Part shown: in pieces, positions 15,515 to 23,298 of the stretch
Layout: every line of letters begins with the position of its first letter
How positions within the stretch are numbered: position 1 is the stretch's first letter
Assembly: GCF_946482535.1 (NCBI RefSeq)
Contig: NZ_CAMLRU010000014.1
Coordinates: 1-25,351 of the forward strand
Reading direction: 5' to 3'
From: an uncultured Flavobacterium sp.
GTDB taxonomy: Bacteria > Bacteroidota > Bacteroidia > Flavobacteriales > Flavobacteriaceae
DNA: 25,351 nucleotides
Position numbers and translations under genes: made by a program
Notes under the pieces: generated by a model
Told to the model about the DNA's origin: nothing
The model's database searches: none
What the model saw: the letters and a program-made list of their open reading frames with translations, nothing else

Positions 15515-17467
15515 ATGAAAAAATCACTGCTTTTTCTGTTTTTAATTTTGGCTTCTATCAAGCTAAATGCCCAAAATGCCCAAGACATTATCGATGGTTT
15601 GAAAAAAGATTTGAAAGCCAATCCCGATGCCAAAAAAACGGCAACCATCTATTCGGATTTGACATGGTATTATTCTAAAATCAGTATAGATTCGGCTTTG
15701 CATTATGGCGGAAAAGCGGTAGTTGAGTCCAAAAAACTAAACGATTCCATTTTGATGGCGCAAGTATACAGTGATATCGGTGCGGTTTATTTTATCAAAG
15801 GCGATTTTGTCAATTCTAAATTAAATTATTTGACAGCCTACAAAATCAGAAAGCTCAGAAAAGATGTGAAAGGCGTGGCCAAAATCAATAATAACTTAGC
15901 CAATATTTATGAAAAAACACACCAGTACAAACAAGCCATGGCGTCTTTCTTGGAAGCCTTGGAGTATTTTGAAAGTGTAAAAGATGAAAAAAACACCAGC
16001 ATCATCAAGGGAAATATCGGCTTAATTCACCTCAAACTTAAAAATTATCCCAAAGCGTTAAAGTACATCAGTGAGGTTATTCAATACCAGGAAAGGAATG
16101 ATTTTAAAGAAGAATTGTGTGTTTCTTGTTTGAATTTGGGCAATGTTTATTTGCACATGCAAGACACGATTAATGCGCTGAAATTTTATGATAAAAGTGT
16201 AAAAGCTTGTACGGCTGTCGGAAATAAAAAAGGTATTTCGAGCGGGTTCAACAATATTGCTTCGGTCAAATCAGAACAAAAAAAGTCTAAAGATGCTTTG
16301 GCTCTGTACCAAAAATCAAAACAAGTACGCGAAGAACTGAATTCGGATTTAGACAAAGCCAACTTCGATTTAAATCTGGCTCTGGAATTCACCACCAATA
16401 AAAAATATGATGAAGCTAAAAAATTATTGTTGACCACCCGAAAGTTTTTTGAGCAAACCCAACACAACGAAAAACTCCAAAAAAACTACAAGTCTTTAAT
16501 TACGGTATATTCTCATCTGAAGAAACCCGACAGTGTTGATTTTTATTTAGACAAGTTAGCGGTTTTAGATGAACAATTATTAATCAGCAAAGCCGAAAAA
16601 CAAACGGCAGAATTAGAAACCAAATACCAAACCGAGAAAAAAGAGCGTTTACTCCAAAAATCAAAAGCCGAAATTGCCACCCGTGAACTCAAAATCAAAG
16701 AAAAGCAAACCCAGTTCATTATAGCGGTTTTAATTTCGGTGGCTTTGTTGGTCATTGTTTATTTGGTTTACCGTCAACAAAGACTCAAAAACAAACAACA
16801 ACAGCAGGAATTTGAACTCAAATCGGCGATTGCCAAAATTGAAACCCAAAACAAATTGCAGGAACAACGCTTGGACATTTCACGAGATTTGCATGATAAT
16901 ATCGGTTCTCAATTAACGTTTATTATTTCCTCGGTGGATAATATTAAATATGCTTTTGATATACAAAACGCCAAGTTAGACGATAAACTCTCAAGCATCA
17001 GTAACTTTGCTAAAGCAACCATTATTGAGCTTCGGGATACGATTTGGGCGATGAATAAAAGCGAAATTACTTTTGAAGATTTACAAGCCAGAATCCATAA
17101 TTTTATTGAAAAAGCGAAAGAAGCGAAAGAAGATATTCATTTTAATTTTGACGTAGAGACATCGCTCAAAAATGTAAAATTTACTTCAGTAGAAGGCATG
17201 AATTTGTACCGAACCATTCAAGAAGCCATCAACAACAGTATCAAATATGCCAATCCGAATAACATCAATATCAGTATCATGCCTGTTGAAGATTTTATTT
17301 CAATCACCATAACTGACGATGGCAATGGTTTTGATATTGAACAAGTCGCACTTGGCAATGGTCTTCATAACATGCGCAAACGAATCACTGATAATGGCGG
17401 ATTGTTTGATATTACTTCTGCCAAAGGAACCGGAACCAAAATTTGTATTCGACTCAAGAAACACTAA
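15515..17467 (+). CDS. TPR sensor histidine kinase 2 (HisKA_3 type), tandem paralogue
   Basis: The 650-residue protein has the same plan as its neighbour: a signal peptide ending KLNAQ, several TPR units (for example AKINNNLANIYEKTHQYKQA and NLGNVYLHMQDTINALKFYD), a coiled coil, and a membrane helix at about 401-419. The HisKA_3/HATPase kinase has H460 in RDLHDNIGSQ, AINNSIKYANPNN, DDGNGFD and GNGLHNMRKRI. From the membrane helix to the dimerisation and ATP-binding regions the two kinases are nearly alike, also at DNA level, while the TPR halves are clearly different. This fits a tandem duplication in which the sensor part diverged. It lies nine bases after kinase 1, and the palindrome at 17495 follows. 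Both probably signal to the 17716 regulator. Confidence 0.93.
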   Translation: MKKSLLFLFLILASIKLNAQNAQDIIDGLKKDLKANPDAKKTATIYSDLTWYYSKISIDSALHYGGKAVVESKKLNDSILMAQVYSDIGAVYFIKGDFVNSKLNYLTAYKIRKLRKDVKGVAKINNNLANIYEKTHQYKQAMASFLEALEYFESVKDEKNTSIIKGNIGLIHLKLKNYPKALKYISEVIQYQERNDFKEELCVSCLNLGNVYLHMQDTINALKFYDKSVKACTAVGNKKGISSGFNNIASVKSEQKKSKDALALYQKSKQVREELNSDLDKANFDLNLALEFTTNKKYDEAKKLLLTTRKFFEQTQHNEKLQKNYKSLITVYSHLKKPDSVDFYLDKLAVLDEQLLISKAEKQTAELETKYQTEKKERLLQKSKAEIATRELKIKEKQTQFIIAVLISVALLVIVYLVYRQQRLKNKQQQQEFELKSAIAKIETQNKLQEQRLDISRDLHDNIGSQLTFIISSVDNIKYAFDIQNAKLDDKLSSISNFAKATIIELRDTIWAMNKSEITFEDLQARIHNFIEKAKEAKEDIHFNFDVETSLKNVKFTSVEGMNLYRTIQEAINNSIKYANPNNINISIMPVEDFISITITDDGNGFDIEQVALGNGLHNMRKRITDNGGLFDITSAKGTGTKICIRLKKH

Positions 17468-17494
17468 TTTTTTTAAAATCTGCCACACTGATAA

Positions 17495-17544
17495 AAATAC
17501 GTCAAATGACGTATTTTTTTTATCAAATTAATTCGGCAAATTTG
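17495..17544 (+). promoter_or_regulatory. Perfect palindrome plus -7-like box ahead of the response regulator
   Basis: AAATACGTCA and TGACGTATTT lie around AA (17495-17516), with every pair matched. CAAATTTG (17537-17544) starts 42 bases after the palindrome start, the spacing seen at 8761 and 12568. T-rich sequence to 17521 and A-rich sequence before it mean it may also terminate the kinase transcript. The response regulator starts 171 bases after the box, a longer leader than in the other cases. Confidence 0.58.
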
Positions 17545-17715
17545 ACTAATCAAGTGGTATTGATTTTTACAGAAAAAACACTTAGGTTGTTTTTATTGTT
17601 GTCCTTTTCATTTTGGGGTTTATTCAAGCTAAATCACATTTTGAAAAGGACTTTTTTTGGAAATCAGTATGTTACCTCAAAAAAAAGAGCCAAATTTGTT
17701 TAATAATTTTTAGCC

Positions 17716-18363
17716 ATGTCAACCAAAATAGCCATAGTAGACGATAATGTTTTTTTGCAAAAAGCTGTAGCCGAAAAACTCTCTTTTTTTGACGATTTGG
17801 TTTTGAAATTCACCGCCATCGACGGCAATGATTTGCAGAAAAAACTGGAAGCCAACAAATGCATCGATTTAATTTTGATGGATATAGAAATGCCGGTTTG
17901 CAACGATATCGAAGCCACTAAAATCATCAAGTCAAAATACCCGCAAATCAAGATTATCATGCTGACGGTTTTTGATAACGATGAAAATATTTTCAACGCC
18001 ATCAAAGCTGGTGCCGATGGGTATTTGCTCAAAGAAGTCAACCCTAAAGAATTGCACCAAGGCATTATAGAAACCTTAAACGGTGGCGCAGCTATGAATC
18101 CGTCTATCGCTTTAAAAACCCTGAAACTACTTAGAAATCCTGTAAATTTTGAAGAAAAATGTCAGGAAGAAATCAAACTCACTACACGAGAAGTAGAAGT
18201 TTTGGAGCAACTCAGCAAAGGCTTAAACTACAATATAATCGCTGATAATTTGTTTCTTTCTCCTTCTACTGTGAGAAAGCATATCGAGAATATTTACAAC
18301 AAATTACAAGTGCATAATAAGCTCGAAGCCATTCAAAAGGCAAAAAATAACAATCTGATTTAA
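17716..18363 (+). CDS. LuxR/NarL-family response regulator
   Basis: The 215-residue protein has an N-terminal receiver domain with the acidic pair D9-D10, the phosphoacceptor D56 (in LMDIEMP), T84 and K106 (LLKEV), all as required for phosphorylation. The C-terminal LuxR-type HTH runs from about residue 151 (LTTREVEVLEQLSKGLNYNI, then SPSTVRKHIENIYNKLQVHN). It should be phosphorylated by one or both TPR histidine kinases immediately upstream and bind DNA as a dimer. NarL-type domains commonly bind inverted 7-bp half-sites with a 2-bp gap, which is the layout of the four palindromes in this window, one of them in front of this gene. Targets are inferred. Its stop codon overlaps that of the convergent rhodanese gene. 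Confidence 0.95.
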   Translation: MSTKIAIVDDNVFLQKAVAEKLSFFDDLVLKFTAIDGNDLQKKLEANKCIDLILMDIEMPVCNDIEATKIIKSKYPQIKIIMLTVFDNDENIFNAIKAGADGYLLKEVNPKELHQGIIETLNGGAAMNPSIALKTLKLLRNPVNFEEKCQEEIKLTTREVEVLEQLSKGLNYNIIADNLFLSPSTVRKHIENIYNKLQVHNKLEAIQKAKNNNLI

Positions 18364-18668
18364 AGTTTACTCTCCAAACTCTGCCAACCGCCGCCGTTAA
18401 TCACTTCAATACCGGCCGATTTTAAAATCGATGCTGCCTGAGCACTTCGCATGCCGCTTCTGCAACAAACGATAACGGGTTTTTCTAATTTTTTGATTTC
18501 GTTTAGTTTACCGTTAATTGTGTCTAACGGAATGTTTTTTGATCCTTTGATGTGGCCGTCACGATATTCGCCAACGGTTCTCACATCAATAATCACAGCG
18601 CCTTTGTTTACAAAATCTTTAATGCTTTCCGATTTGCTTCCCAAACCTAAAATATCTAATAATCCCAT
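18360..18668 (-). CDS. Rhodanese-like domain protein
   Basis: The 102-residue protein is a single rhodanese domain: VIIDVRTVGEYRDGHIKGSKNIP, then the active-site loop CRSGMRS with catalytic C69, then SAGIEVINGGGWQ. Such single-domain proteins move sulfane sulfur from donors to acceptors such as thiols or cyanide, usually in the cytoplasm. I chose ATG 18668 (MGLLDILGLG); it lies about 12 bases from the start point predicted by a TATCTTTG box. The stop codon overlaps that of the response regulator on the other strand within TTAA, so the two genes converge with no space for a terminator. A second cysteine (C68) precedes the catalytic one. Confidence 0.93.
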   Translation of the reverse strand: MGLLDILGLGSKSESIKDFVNKGAVIIDVRTVGEYRDGHIKGSKNIPLDTINGKLNEIKKLEKPVIVCCRSGMRSAQAASILKSAGIEVINGGGWQSLESKL

Positions 18669-18685
18669 AATTGTTATTTTCTCAG

Positions 18686-18693
18686 CAAAGATA
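18686..18693 (-). promoter_or_regulatory. Candidate -7 box for the rhodanese gene
   Basis: On the minus strand the sequence reads TATCTTTG, a full TAnnTTTG match, 17 bases before the ATG at 18668. This supports the downstream start, because an earlier start would lie upstream of the box. No clear TTG lies at the -33 position. Confidence 0.45.
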
Positions 18694-18730
18694 TTTTGTA
18701 GTGAATTGACTCGCAGTAACAAAGGTTACA

Positions 18731-20494
18731 TTAGTGCTGTAAACTTACTTTCTCCAAAAACAAACCCAATCCACCCGAAATTAAATGGGCTATCTCAGGA
18801 CGACTTTGTTTGAGTTTTTCCAAATGAATCAAAACGTTATGCAACAGCTCTGTATTGTTGGTTTTATCGCAAAGCTCAGCGATTTCTAAGGAAAGCAACC
18901 AATCTTTCGGATGTTTATTTTGCACCAAATCAAAAGTATTTTCAACAGAAAGTACCGCCGGTTTGCCTTCGCGAATGTTTCTGATGTTGAGGTACAAACC
19001 TTCTAATTCTTCTCTCTCAGCCGATTTTTTGGCTTTGATGGTATGCGTAGAAGGAACATGGCTAATCATGTCAAAACTATTCACATCGGCCGGACCCGAA
19101 AAAGCAGAAATCACTTTTTTACCAACAGCCATATCGTAAGTTCCCCATTCCGGTTGGAATAAAACGGTATCATTGTGCGTCACAGTACAGTTTTTAAAAC
19201 TGATGATGATAATTTCGCCTTGCAGATTTCGCGAACCGGTAATGATTTCACCGGTTACAGTAATATTACCTTCGAATTCTAAAGTTACTTTTTCAGCTTC
19301 GTAAATATCATACGCGCGCAAATCACGCGGACTCATATCTTCAATAGCCAAATTAATTCCTTTTAGTTTTCCTATCGGTGAACCAAAACCTTCTGCATGG
19401 TAATTCGTACCGTGACCTACTAGTTCTTTTTCGCGGTAAGACAAGGCGGTTTTACCGGTAGTTTGTACATAAACCGGTTTGCCTTCATGTTCAATCACAT
19501 TGGTAAACAAACCTGAAATCTGAATTCCGGTGCTCAATTCGATGGTGCCCAAAGCCTTAGAATGGATTAGTTTTTTAATGCCTGATAAACCTCCGGTACG
19601 TAATGCCATAGTATTGGCAAATTCTTCTAAAACCAAACTCAAATGCGCGAAATCAGGCGTAACGTATAACTGTGGTTGCGGTTTGGTAATGTCAAAACTT
19701 TGATCGGCAGCCGAAATGTCATAAGGGATTTTTTTGACGTTATCGGTCATGCACCAAGCACTTTCCCCAATGGAAGAAAGCAATCCGGCACCATATATTT
19801 TTGGGTTGTCCACTGTTCCAATCAAGCCGTATTCCACTGTCCACCAATGTAGGTTTCTGATTCGGGACATTTCCGAAAGTTCTCCCATATTGTTTTGCAG
19901 AAAATCGACTTGCTCTTCGGCTTTTTTGATGTCTTCTTCCGGCGTGTCTTCGGCTTCTTTTAAAATCGATAACAAACGAATCGCTTCATACATTTCGTAA
20001 TCGCGAGAAGACGAAATCGCCTTACAGCCAATCTCTCCAAAACGACGCAAATATTCCGCATATTCCGGATTGGCAATAATAGGAGCGTGGCCGGCACCTT
20101 CGTGAATGATATCCGGAGCGGGTGTATATTCAATATGCTCTAATTGACGAATATCGGAAGCAATCACCAAAACATTATACGCTTGGAATTCCATAAAAGC
20201 ATTCGGTGGAATAAATCCGTCCACCGCCACGGCAGCCCAACCGATTTCTTTCAAAATACGGTTCATGCCATACATATTCGGAATGTTATCGACTTCTAAA
20301 CCGGTTTTTTTCAATCCGTCGAGGTACGATTCATGTGCCACTTTTGAAAGATAATCCACATTTTTACGCATCACATAACGCCAAACCGCCTGATTAATCG
20401 GAGTATAATCGTCGTAATCTTGCGGTTTTATAAACTGCTTTAAATGCTTTGGCAATCTGTCAATCAAAGGGTTGCTTTCAAAATGGGCTTCCAT
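18731..20494 (-). CDS. Biopterin-dependent aromatic amino acid hydroxylase (phenylalanine 4-monooxygenase-like)
   Basis: The 587-residue protein carries the iron site of aromatic amino acid hydroxylases: DIIHEGAGHAP (H131, H136) and the later Glu in WWTVEYGL (E221). It also has the GWAAVAVDGFIPP block before them. It should hydroxylate phenylalanine (or a related amino acid) using a pterin cofactor and O2. Two features differ from the usual 260-300-residue bacterial enzyme. About 45 extra residues lie between H136 and E221 (spacing 85 against roughly 40), including an acidic helical segment around EAEDTPEEDIKKAEEQ. There is also a C-terminal extension of nearly 300 residues with no domain I recognise. 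No N-terminal ACT domain is present. The substrate is not certain. Confidence 0.9.
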   Translation of the reverse strand: MEAHFESNPLIDRLPKHLKQFIKPQDYDDYTPINQAVWRYVMRKNVDYLSKVAHESYLDGLKKTGLEVDNIPNMYGMNRILKEIGWAAVAVDGFIPPNAFMEFQAYNVLVIASDIRQLEHIEYTPAPDIIHEGAGHAPIIANPEYAEYLRRFGEIGCKAISSSRDYEMYEAIRLLSILKEAEDTPEEDIKKAEEQVDFLQNNMGELSEMSRIRNLHWWTVEYGLIGTVDNPKIYGAGLLSSIGESAWCMTDNVKKIPYDISAADQSFDITKPQPQLYVTPDFAHLSLVLEEFANTMALRTGGLSGIKKLIHSKALGTIELSTGIQISGLFTNVIEHEGKPVYVQTTGKTALSYREKELVGHGTNYHAEGFGSPIGKLKGINLAIEDMSPRDLRAYDIYEAEKVTLEFEGNITVTGEIITGSRNLQGEIIIISFKNCTVTHNDTVLFQPEWGTYDMAVGKKVISAFSGPADVNSFDMISHVPSTHTIKAKKSAEREELEGLYLNIRNIREGKPAVLSVENTFDLVQNKHPKDWLLSLEIAELCDKTNNTELLHNVLIHLEKLKQSRPEIAHLISGGLGLFLEKVSLQH

Positions 20495-20524
20495 AAATGT
20501 AATTTTGTTGTGTTCGTAAATTTA

Positions 20525-20532
20525 CAAATCTT
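20525..20532 (-). promoter_or_regulatory. Weak -7 box for the aromatic amino acid hydroxylase
   Basis: AAGATTTG on the minus strand, 30 bases before the ATG at 20494. It is the same octamer as the -7-like box at 12610-12617 but lacks the first T of the consensus. No -33 element is clear. Confidence 0.25.
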
Positions 20533-20583
20533 AGGTTAAAGAAGTGTGATAAAAATCATAAAATGACTTTCGAAATTTATTTT

Positions 20584-20660
20584 TAGAAGCTTTATCCGGC
20601 TTTCCATTATATCTTTTTCTTTTGCAAAGAAAAAGGATGCCATTGCAATCCGGGCTAGGG
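20584..20660 (-). ncRNA. Candidate structured RNA element, copy B
   Basis: On the minus strand it reads from CCCTAGCCCGGATTGCAAT to AAGCCGGATAAAGCTTCT. A strong hairpin in the middle pairs CTTTTTCTTT with its complement AAAGAAAAAG around a very short loop. CCGG before ATTG can pair with CCGG after GAAAG. It aligns with copies at 3071-3154 and 23299-23371. It lies after the terminator of the DUF4136 gene and before the hydroxylase gene, in the same orientation as both. Confidence 0.55.
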
Positions 20661-20668
20661 TTAAGTGC

Positions 20669-20708
20669 AAAAAAAAAAAAATCGCAATATTTTCTATTGC
20701 GGTTTTTT
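20669..20708 (-). terminator. Terminator after the DUF4136 lipoprotein gene
   Basis: CGCAATA (20683-20689) pairs with TATTGCG (20695-20701) around a five-base loop. On the minus strand it is followed by 13 T (A-run 20669-20681), and on the plus strand by six T, so it can act in both directions. Confidence 0.88.
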
Positions 20709-20715
20709 AATTTTT

Positions 20716-20750
20716 ACTCCTTACTAAAATCTCCCAACTCCTTACTTCTT
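20716..20750. repeat. Degenerate heptamer tract overlapping the DUF4136 stop codon
   Basis: Units in order are ACTCCTT, ACTAAAA, TCTCCCA, ACTCCTT, ACTTCTT. The first and fourth are identical at a distance of 21. The last two overlap the 3' end of the minus-strand gene, and the stop codon (20742-20744) lies inside the tract. Confidence 0.6.
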
Positions 20751-21272
20751 CTGCGGTGGATATTGTTCGAGTATTTTAGTCACAAATTCTTTAATGACCT
20801 CGTCTTTTTTATTGGTGTCTTTGGTTAGCACACCTTCGCCTTCACCTTGCCAAATCAGTTCTTTTTTCTTGGCATCAATAATGTCAATGTACAAAGTGCC
20901 TTCAGTATGTCTGGAAACCGTGGTGTTGCCGCCCCATAAATAAGGATTCCAACCCCAACCCCAGCCATAACCCCAGCCGGCATTGAATTGGTTGACATTA
21001 ACTTCTTCTCTTTCTTTGGTAAAAAAAGCAATTAATAAATCGGGATTTTCACTTTTGGTAAAGCCTTTAGCGGTCATCGTTTCGTCTATGGAACGCAGGA
21101 TTCGCTTTTTGTCTAAATCGGAAATCTCCGCTTTGTCTATTCCGGGTTTGTGGAACGCATAGGTTTTGTATGGGGTAAAATCAACTTGTTTGTCGTAATC
21201 AGAATTGACTCTGACCGAACTGCAGGAAGCCAGTAAGAAAATAAAAATCGGAAAAAAGGCAAACTTTTTCAT
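20742..21272 (-). CDS. DUF4136 lipoprotein
   Basis: The 176-residue protein has a lipoprotein signal peptide ending LLASC and the DUF4136 layout: VNSDYDKQVDFTPYKTYAF near the start, LDKKRILRSIDETMTAKGF, DLLIAFF, and a late GTLYIDIIDAKKKELIWQGEGEGV block. A loop at about 98-115 is rich in Gly and Trp (GWGYGWGWGWNPYLWGG), which is usual for the family. The domain resembles a periplasmic lipoprotein of unknown role. It begins 15 bases after the hutU stop, so it is probably co-transcribed, and is followed by a strong terminator. A functional link to histidine breakdown is not evident. Its final codons and stop overlap a heptamer tract. Confidence 0.93.
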   Translation of the reverse strand: MKKFAFFPIFIFLLASCSSVRVNSDYDKQVDFTPYKTYAFHKPGIDKAEISDLDKKRILRSIDETMTAKGFTKSENPDLLIAFFTKEREEVNVNQFNAGWGYGWGWGWNPYLWGGNTTVSRHTEGTLYIDIIDAKKKELIWQGEGEGVLTKDTNKKDEVIKEFVTKILEQYPPQKK

Positions 21273-21287
21273 AGCGGTATGTTTTAG

Positions 21288-23264
21288 TTACAATAATTGC
21301 TCGTCAACTGTATTAGGGATGGTGACTTTCAATAAAGGTTGCGTGGCCATCGCTCTTTTTATAGCGAAAATGGCACCTTCATTTCGGGCCCAACTCCTTC
21401 TTGAAATTCCGTTGTTCACATCCCAGAAAAGCATTGATTCTAAGCGTCTTGACGCTGCTGAACTTCCATCAAGAACCATACCAAAACCACCGTTAATTAC
21501 TTCACCCCAACCAACACCGCCACCATTGTGAATCGATACCCAAGTAGCACCACGGAAACTGTCACCAATTACATTGTGAATCGCCATATCGGCAGTAAAA
21601 CGAGAACCGTCGTAGATGTTGGAAGTCTCACGATAAGGTGAATCCGTTCCGGAAACGTCGTGGTGATCTCGGCCTAAAATAACATAGCCAATTTCGCCAC
21701 GGGCAATCGCTTGGTTAAAGGCTTCGGCTATTTTGATGCGGCCTTCAGCATCAGCGTAAAGAATTCGGGCTTGGGAACCTACTACTAATTTATTTTCTTG
21801 AGCGCCTTTAATCCATTGGATGTTGTCGGCCATTTGTTGTTGGATTTCTTCGGGAGAGTTTTGCATCATTTCTTCTAAAACCTCACAAGCAATTTGGTCA
21901 GTCTTAGCTAAATCTTCGGGATTTCCGCTGGCACAAACCCAACGGAATGGTCCGAATCCGTAGTCGAAGCACATCGGCCCCATAATGTCTTGCACATAAC
22001 TCGGGTATTTGAAATCGATGTGGTTTTCGGCCATGATATCAGCACCGGCACGGGAAGCTTCCAATAGAAAAGCGTTGCCATAATCAAAGAAATAAGTTCC
22101 TTTGGCGGTGTGTTTGTTAATTGCTGCCGCATGACGGCGCAAGGTTTTTTGGACTTCTTCTTTGAATTTTTCCGGATTATTGGCCATCAAGTCGTTTGAC
22201 TCTTCAAATGTATATCCGATAGGATAATAACCACCGGCCCAAGGATTGTGCAACGAAGTTTGATCGGAACCCAAATCGATGTGTAAATTCTCTTGGTCGA
22301 ATCGTTCCCAAACATCCACAACATTTCCGAGATAAGCGATGGATACGACTTCTTGATTGTCTAGTGCTTTTTTAACTCTAGGTACTAAATCGTCTATATT
22401 TTCAATGATTTCGTTAATCCAACCTTGTGAATGACGGATGTGGGTGATTTTCGGATTGACTTCGGCACAAACGGTTACACAACCGGCGATGTTTCCGGCT
22501 TTAGGTTGGGCACCGCTCATTCCGCCTAAACCTGAGGTTACAAATAAACCGCCTTTTGGAGATTTTTTGATTTTTCGGAAACCGTTTAGTACCGTGATAG
22601 TGGTTCCGTGAACAATCCCTTGCGGCCCGATGTACATATAACTTCCCGCGGTCATTTGTCCGTATTGCGAAACGCCTAGAGCGTTCATTTTTTCCCAGTC
22701 GTCCGGTTTGGAGTAATTAGGGATAACCATTCCGTTAGTCACTACCACTCTTGGTGCTTCCGGATGTGAAGGGAATAATCCCATTGGGTGACCGGAATAC
22801 ATGACTAAGGTTTGTTCTTCAGTCATTTCGGCCAAATATTTCATGGTTAAAAGATACTGTGCCCAGTTTTGGAACACGGCTCCGTTTCCGCCATAGGTGA
22901 TTAATTCGTGCGGATGTTGTGCCACAGCATAATCCAAATTGTTTTGGATCATGAGCATGATGGCTTTGGCTTGTTCGCATTTTCCGGGATAGTCAGAAAT
23001 GGGACGGGCATACATCTTGTAATCGGGACGAAGGCGGTACATGTAGATACGGCCGTAAGTTTCTAATTCGGCTTTGAATTCGGGAATTAAAGTCGCGTGA
23101 TGTTGCGGTTCGAAATAGCGCAAGGCATTTTTCAACGCTAACTTTTTCTCGTCTTCGGATAGTATTTCTTTGCGTTTTGGGGCGTGGTTTATTTGTGGTT
23201 CGTAGGGTTTGGGTTGTGGTAAAACCGCCGGAATTCCTTGTAAAATTTGTTCTTGAAAAGTCAT
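21288..23264 (-). CDS. hutU: Urocanate hydratase
   Basis: The 658-residue product catalyses the second step of histidine breakdown, urocanate plus water to imidazolonepropionate, using tightly bound NAD+. Urocanase landmarks are clear: ITYGGNGAVFQNWAQY, LVMYSGHPMGLFPSH, PRVVVTNGMVIPNY, QYGQMTAGSYMYIGPQGIVHG, TSGLGGMSGAQPKAG, FRWVCASGNPED, and the C-terminal IHNGGGVGWGEVINGG. It is about 100 residues longer than the roughly 555-residue proteobacterial enzyme, as in the longer Bacteroidota form. ATG 23264 opens directly into MTFQEQILQG. None of the other hut genes lies in the window, so the pathway is not clustered here. The DUF4136 gene follows after 15 bases. Confidence 0.97.
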   Translation of the reverse strand: MTFQEQILQGIPAVLPQPKPYEPQINHAPKRKEILSEDEKKLALKNALRYFEPQHHATLIPEFKAELETYGRIYMYRLRPDYKMYARPISDYPGKCEQAKAIMLMIQNNLDYAVAQHPHELITYGGNGAVFQNWAQYLLTMKYLAEMTEEQTLVMYSGHPMGLFPSHPEAPRVVVTNGMVIPNYSKPDDWEKMNALGVSQYGQMTAGSYMYIGPQGIVHGTTITVLNGFRKIKKSPKGGLFVTSGLGGMSGAQPKAGNIAGCVTVCAEVNPKITHIRHSQGWINEIIENIDDLVPRVKKALDNQEVVSIAYLGNVVDVWERFDQENLHIDLGSDQTSLHNPWAGGYYPIGYTFEESNDLMANNPEKFKEEVQKTLRRHAAAINKHTAKGTYFFDYGNAFLLEASRAGADIMAENHIDFKYPSYVQDIMGPMCFDYGFGPFRWVCASGNPEDLAKTDQIACEVLEEMMQNSPEEIQQQMADNIQWIKGAQENKLVVGSQARILYADAEGRIKIAEAFNQAIARGEIGYVILGRDHHDVSGTDSPYRETSNIYDGSRFTADMAIHNVIGDSFRGATWVSIHNGGGVGWGEVINGGFGMVLDGSSAASRRLESMLFWDVNNGISRRSWARNEGAIFAIKRAMATQPLLKVTIPNTVDEQLL

Positions 23265-23298
23265 TGTTTAGTTGTAAGTTATGTTTTGTTTGTTGTTT

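Noticed and set aside
13211..17521. Reading the palindromes at 13211 and 17495 simply as rho-independent terminators.
   Set aside because: T-runs do follow, so termination is possible, but the sequence shared with the copies at 8761 and 12568 (no T-run), the 2-bp spacer and the fixed distance to the downstream boxes are not explained by termination alone.
17554..17703. A possible 49-residue frame starting GTG, with a hydrophobic stretch (LRLFLLLSFSFWGLFKL) and a basic tail, between the 17495 palindrome and the response regulator.
   Set aside because: It has no ATG, the region is T-rich so hydrophobic residues are expected by chance, and no family is recognisable. It could be looked at again if transcripts and ribosome footprints appear here.
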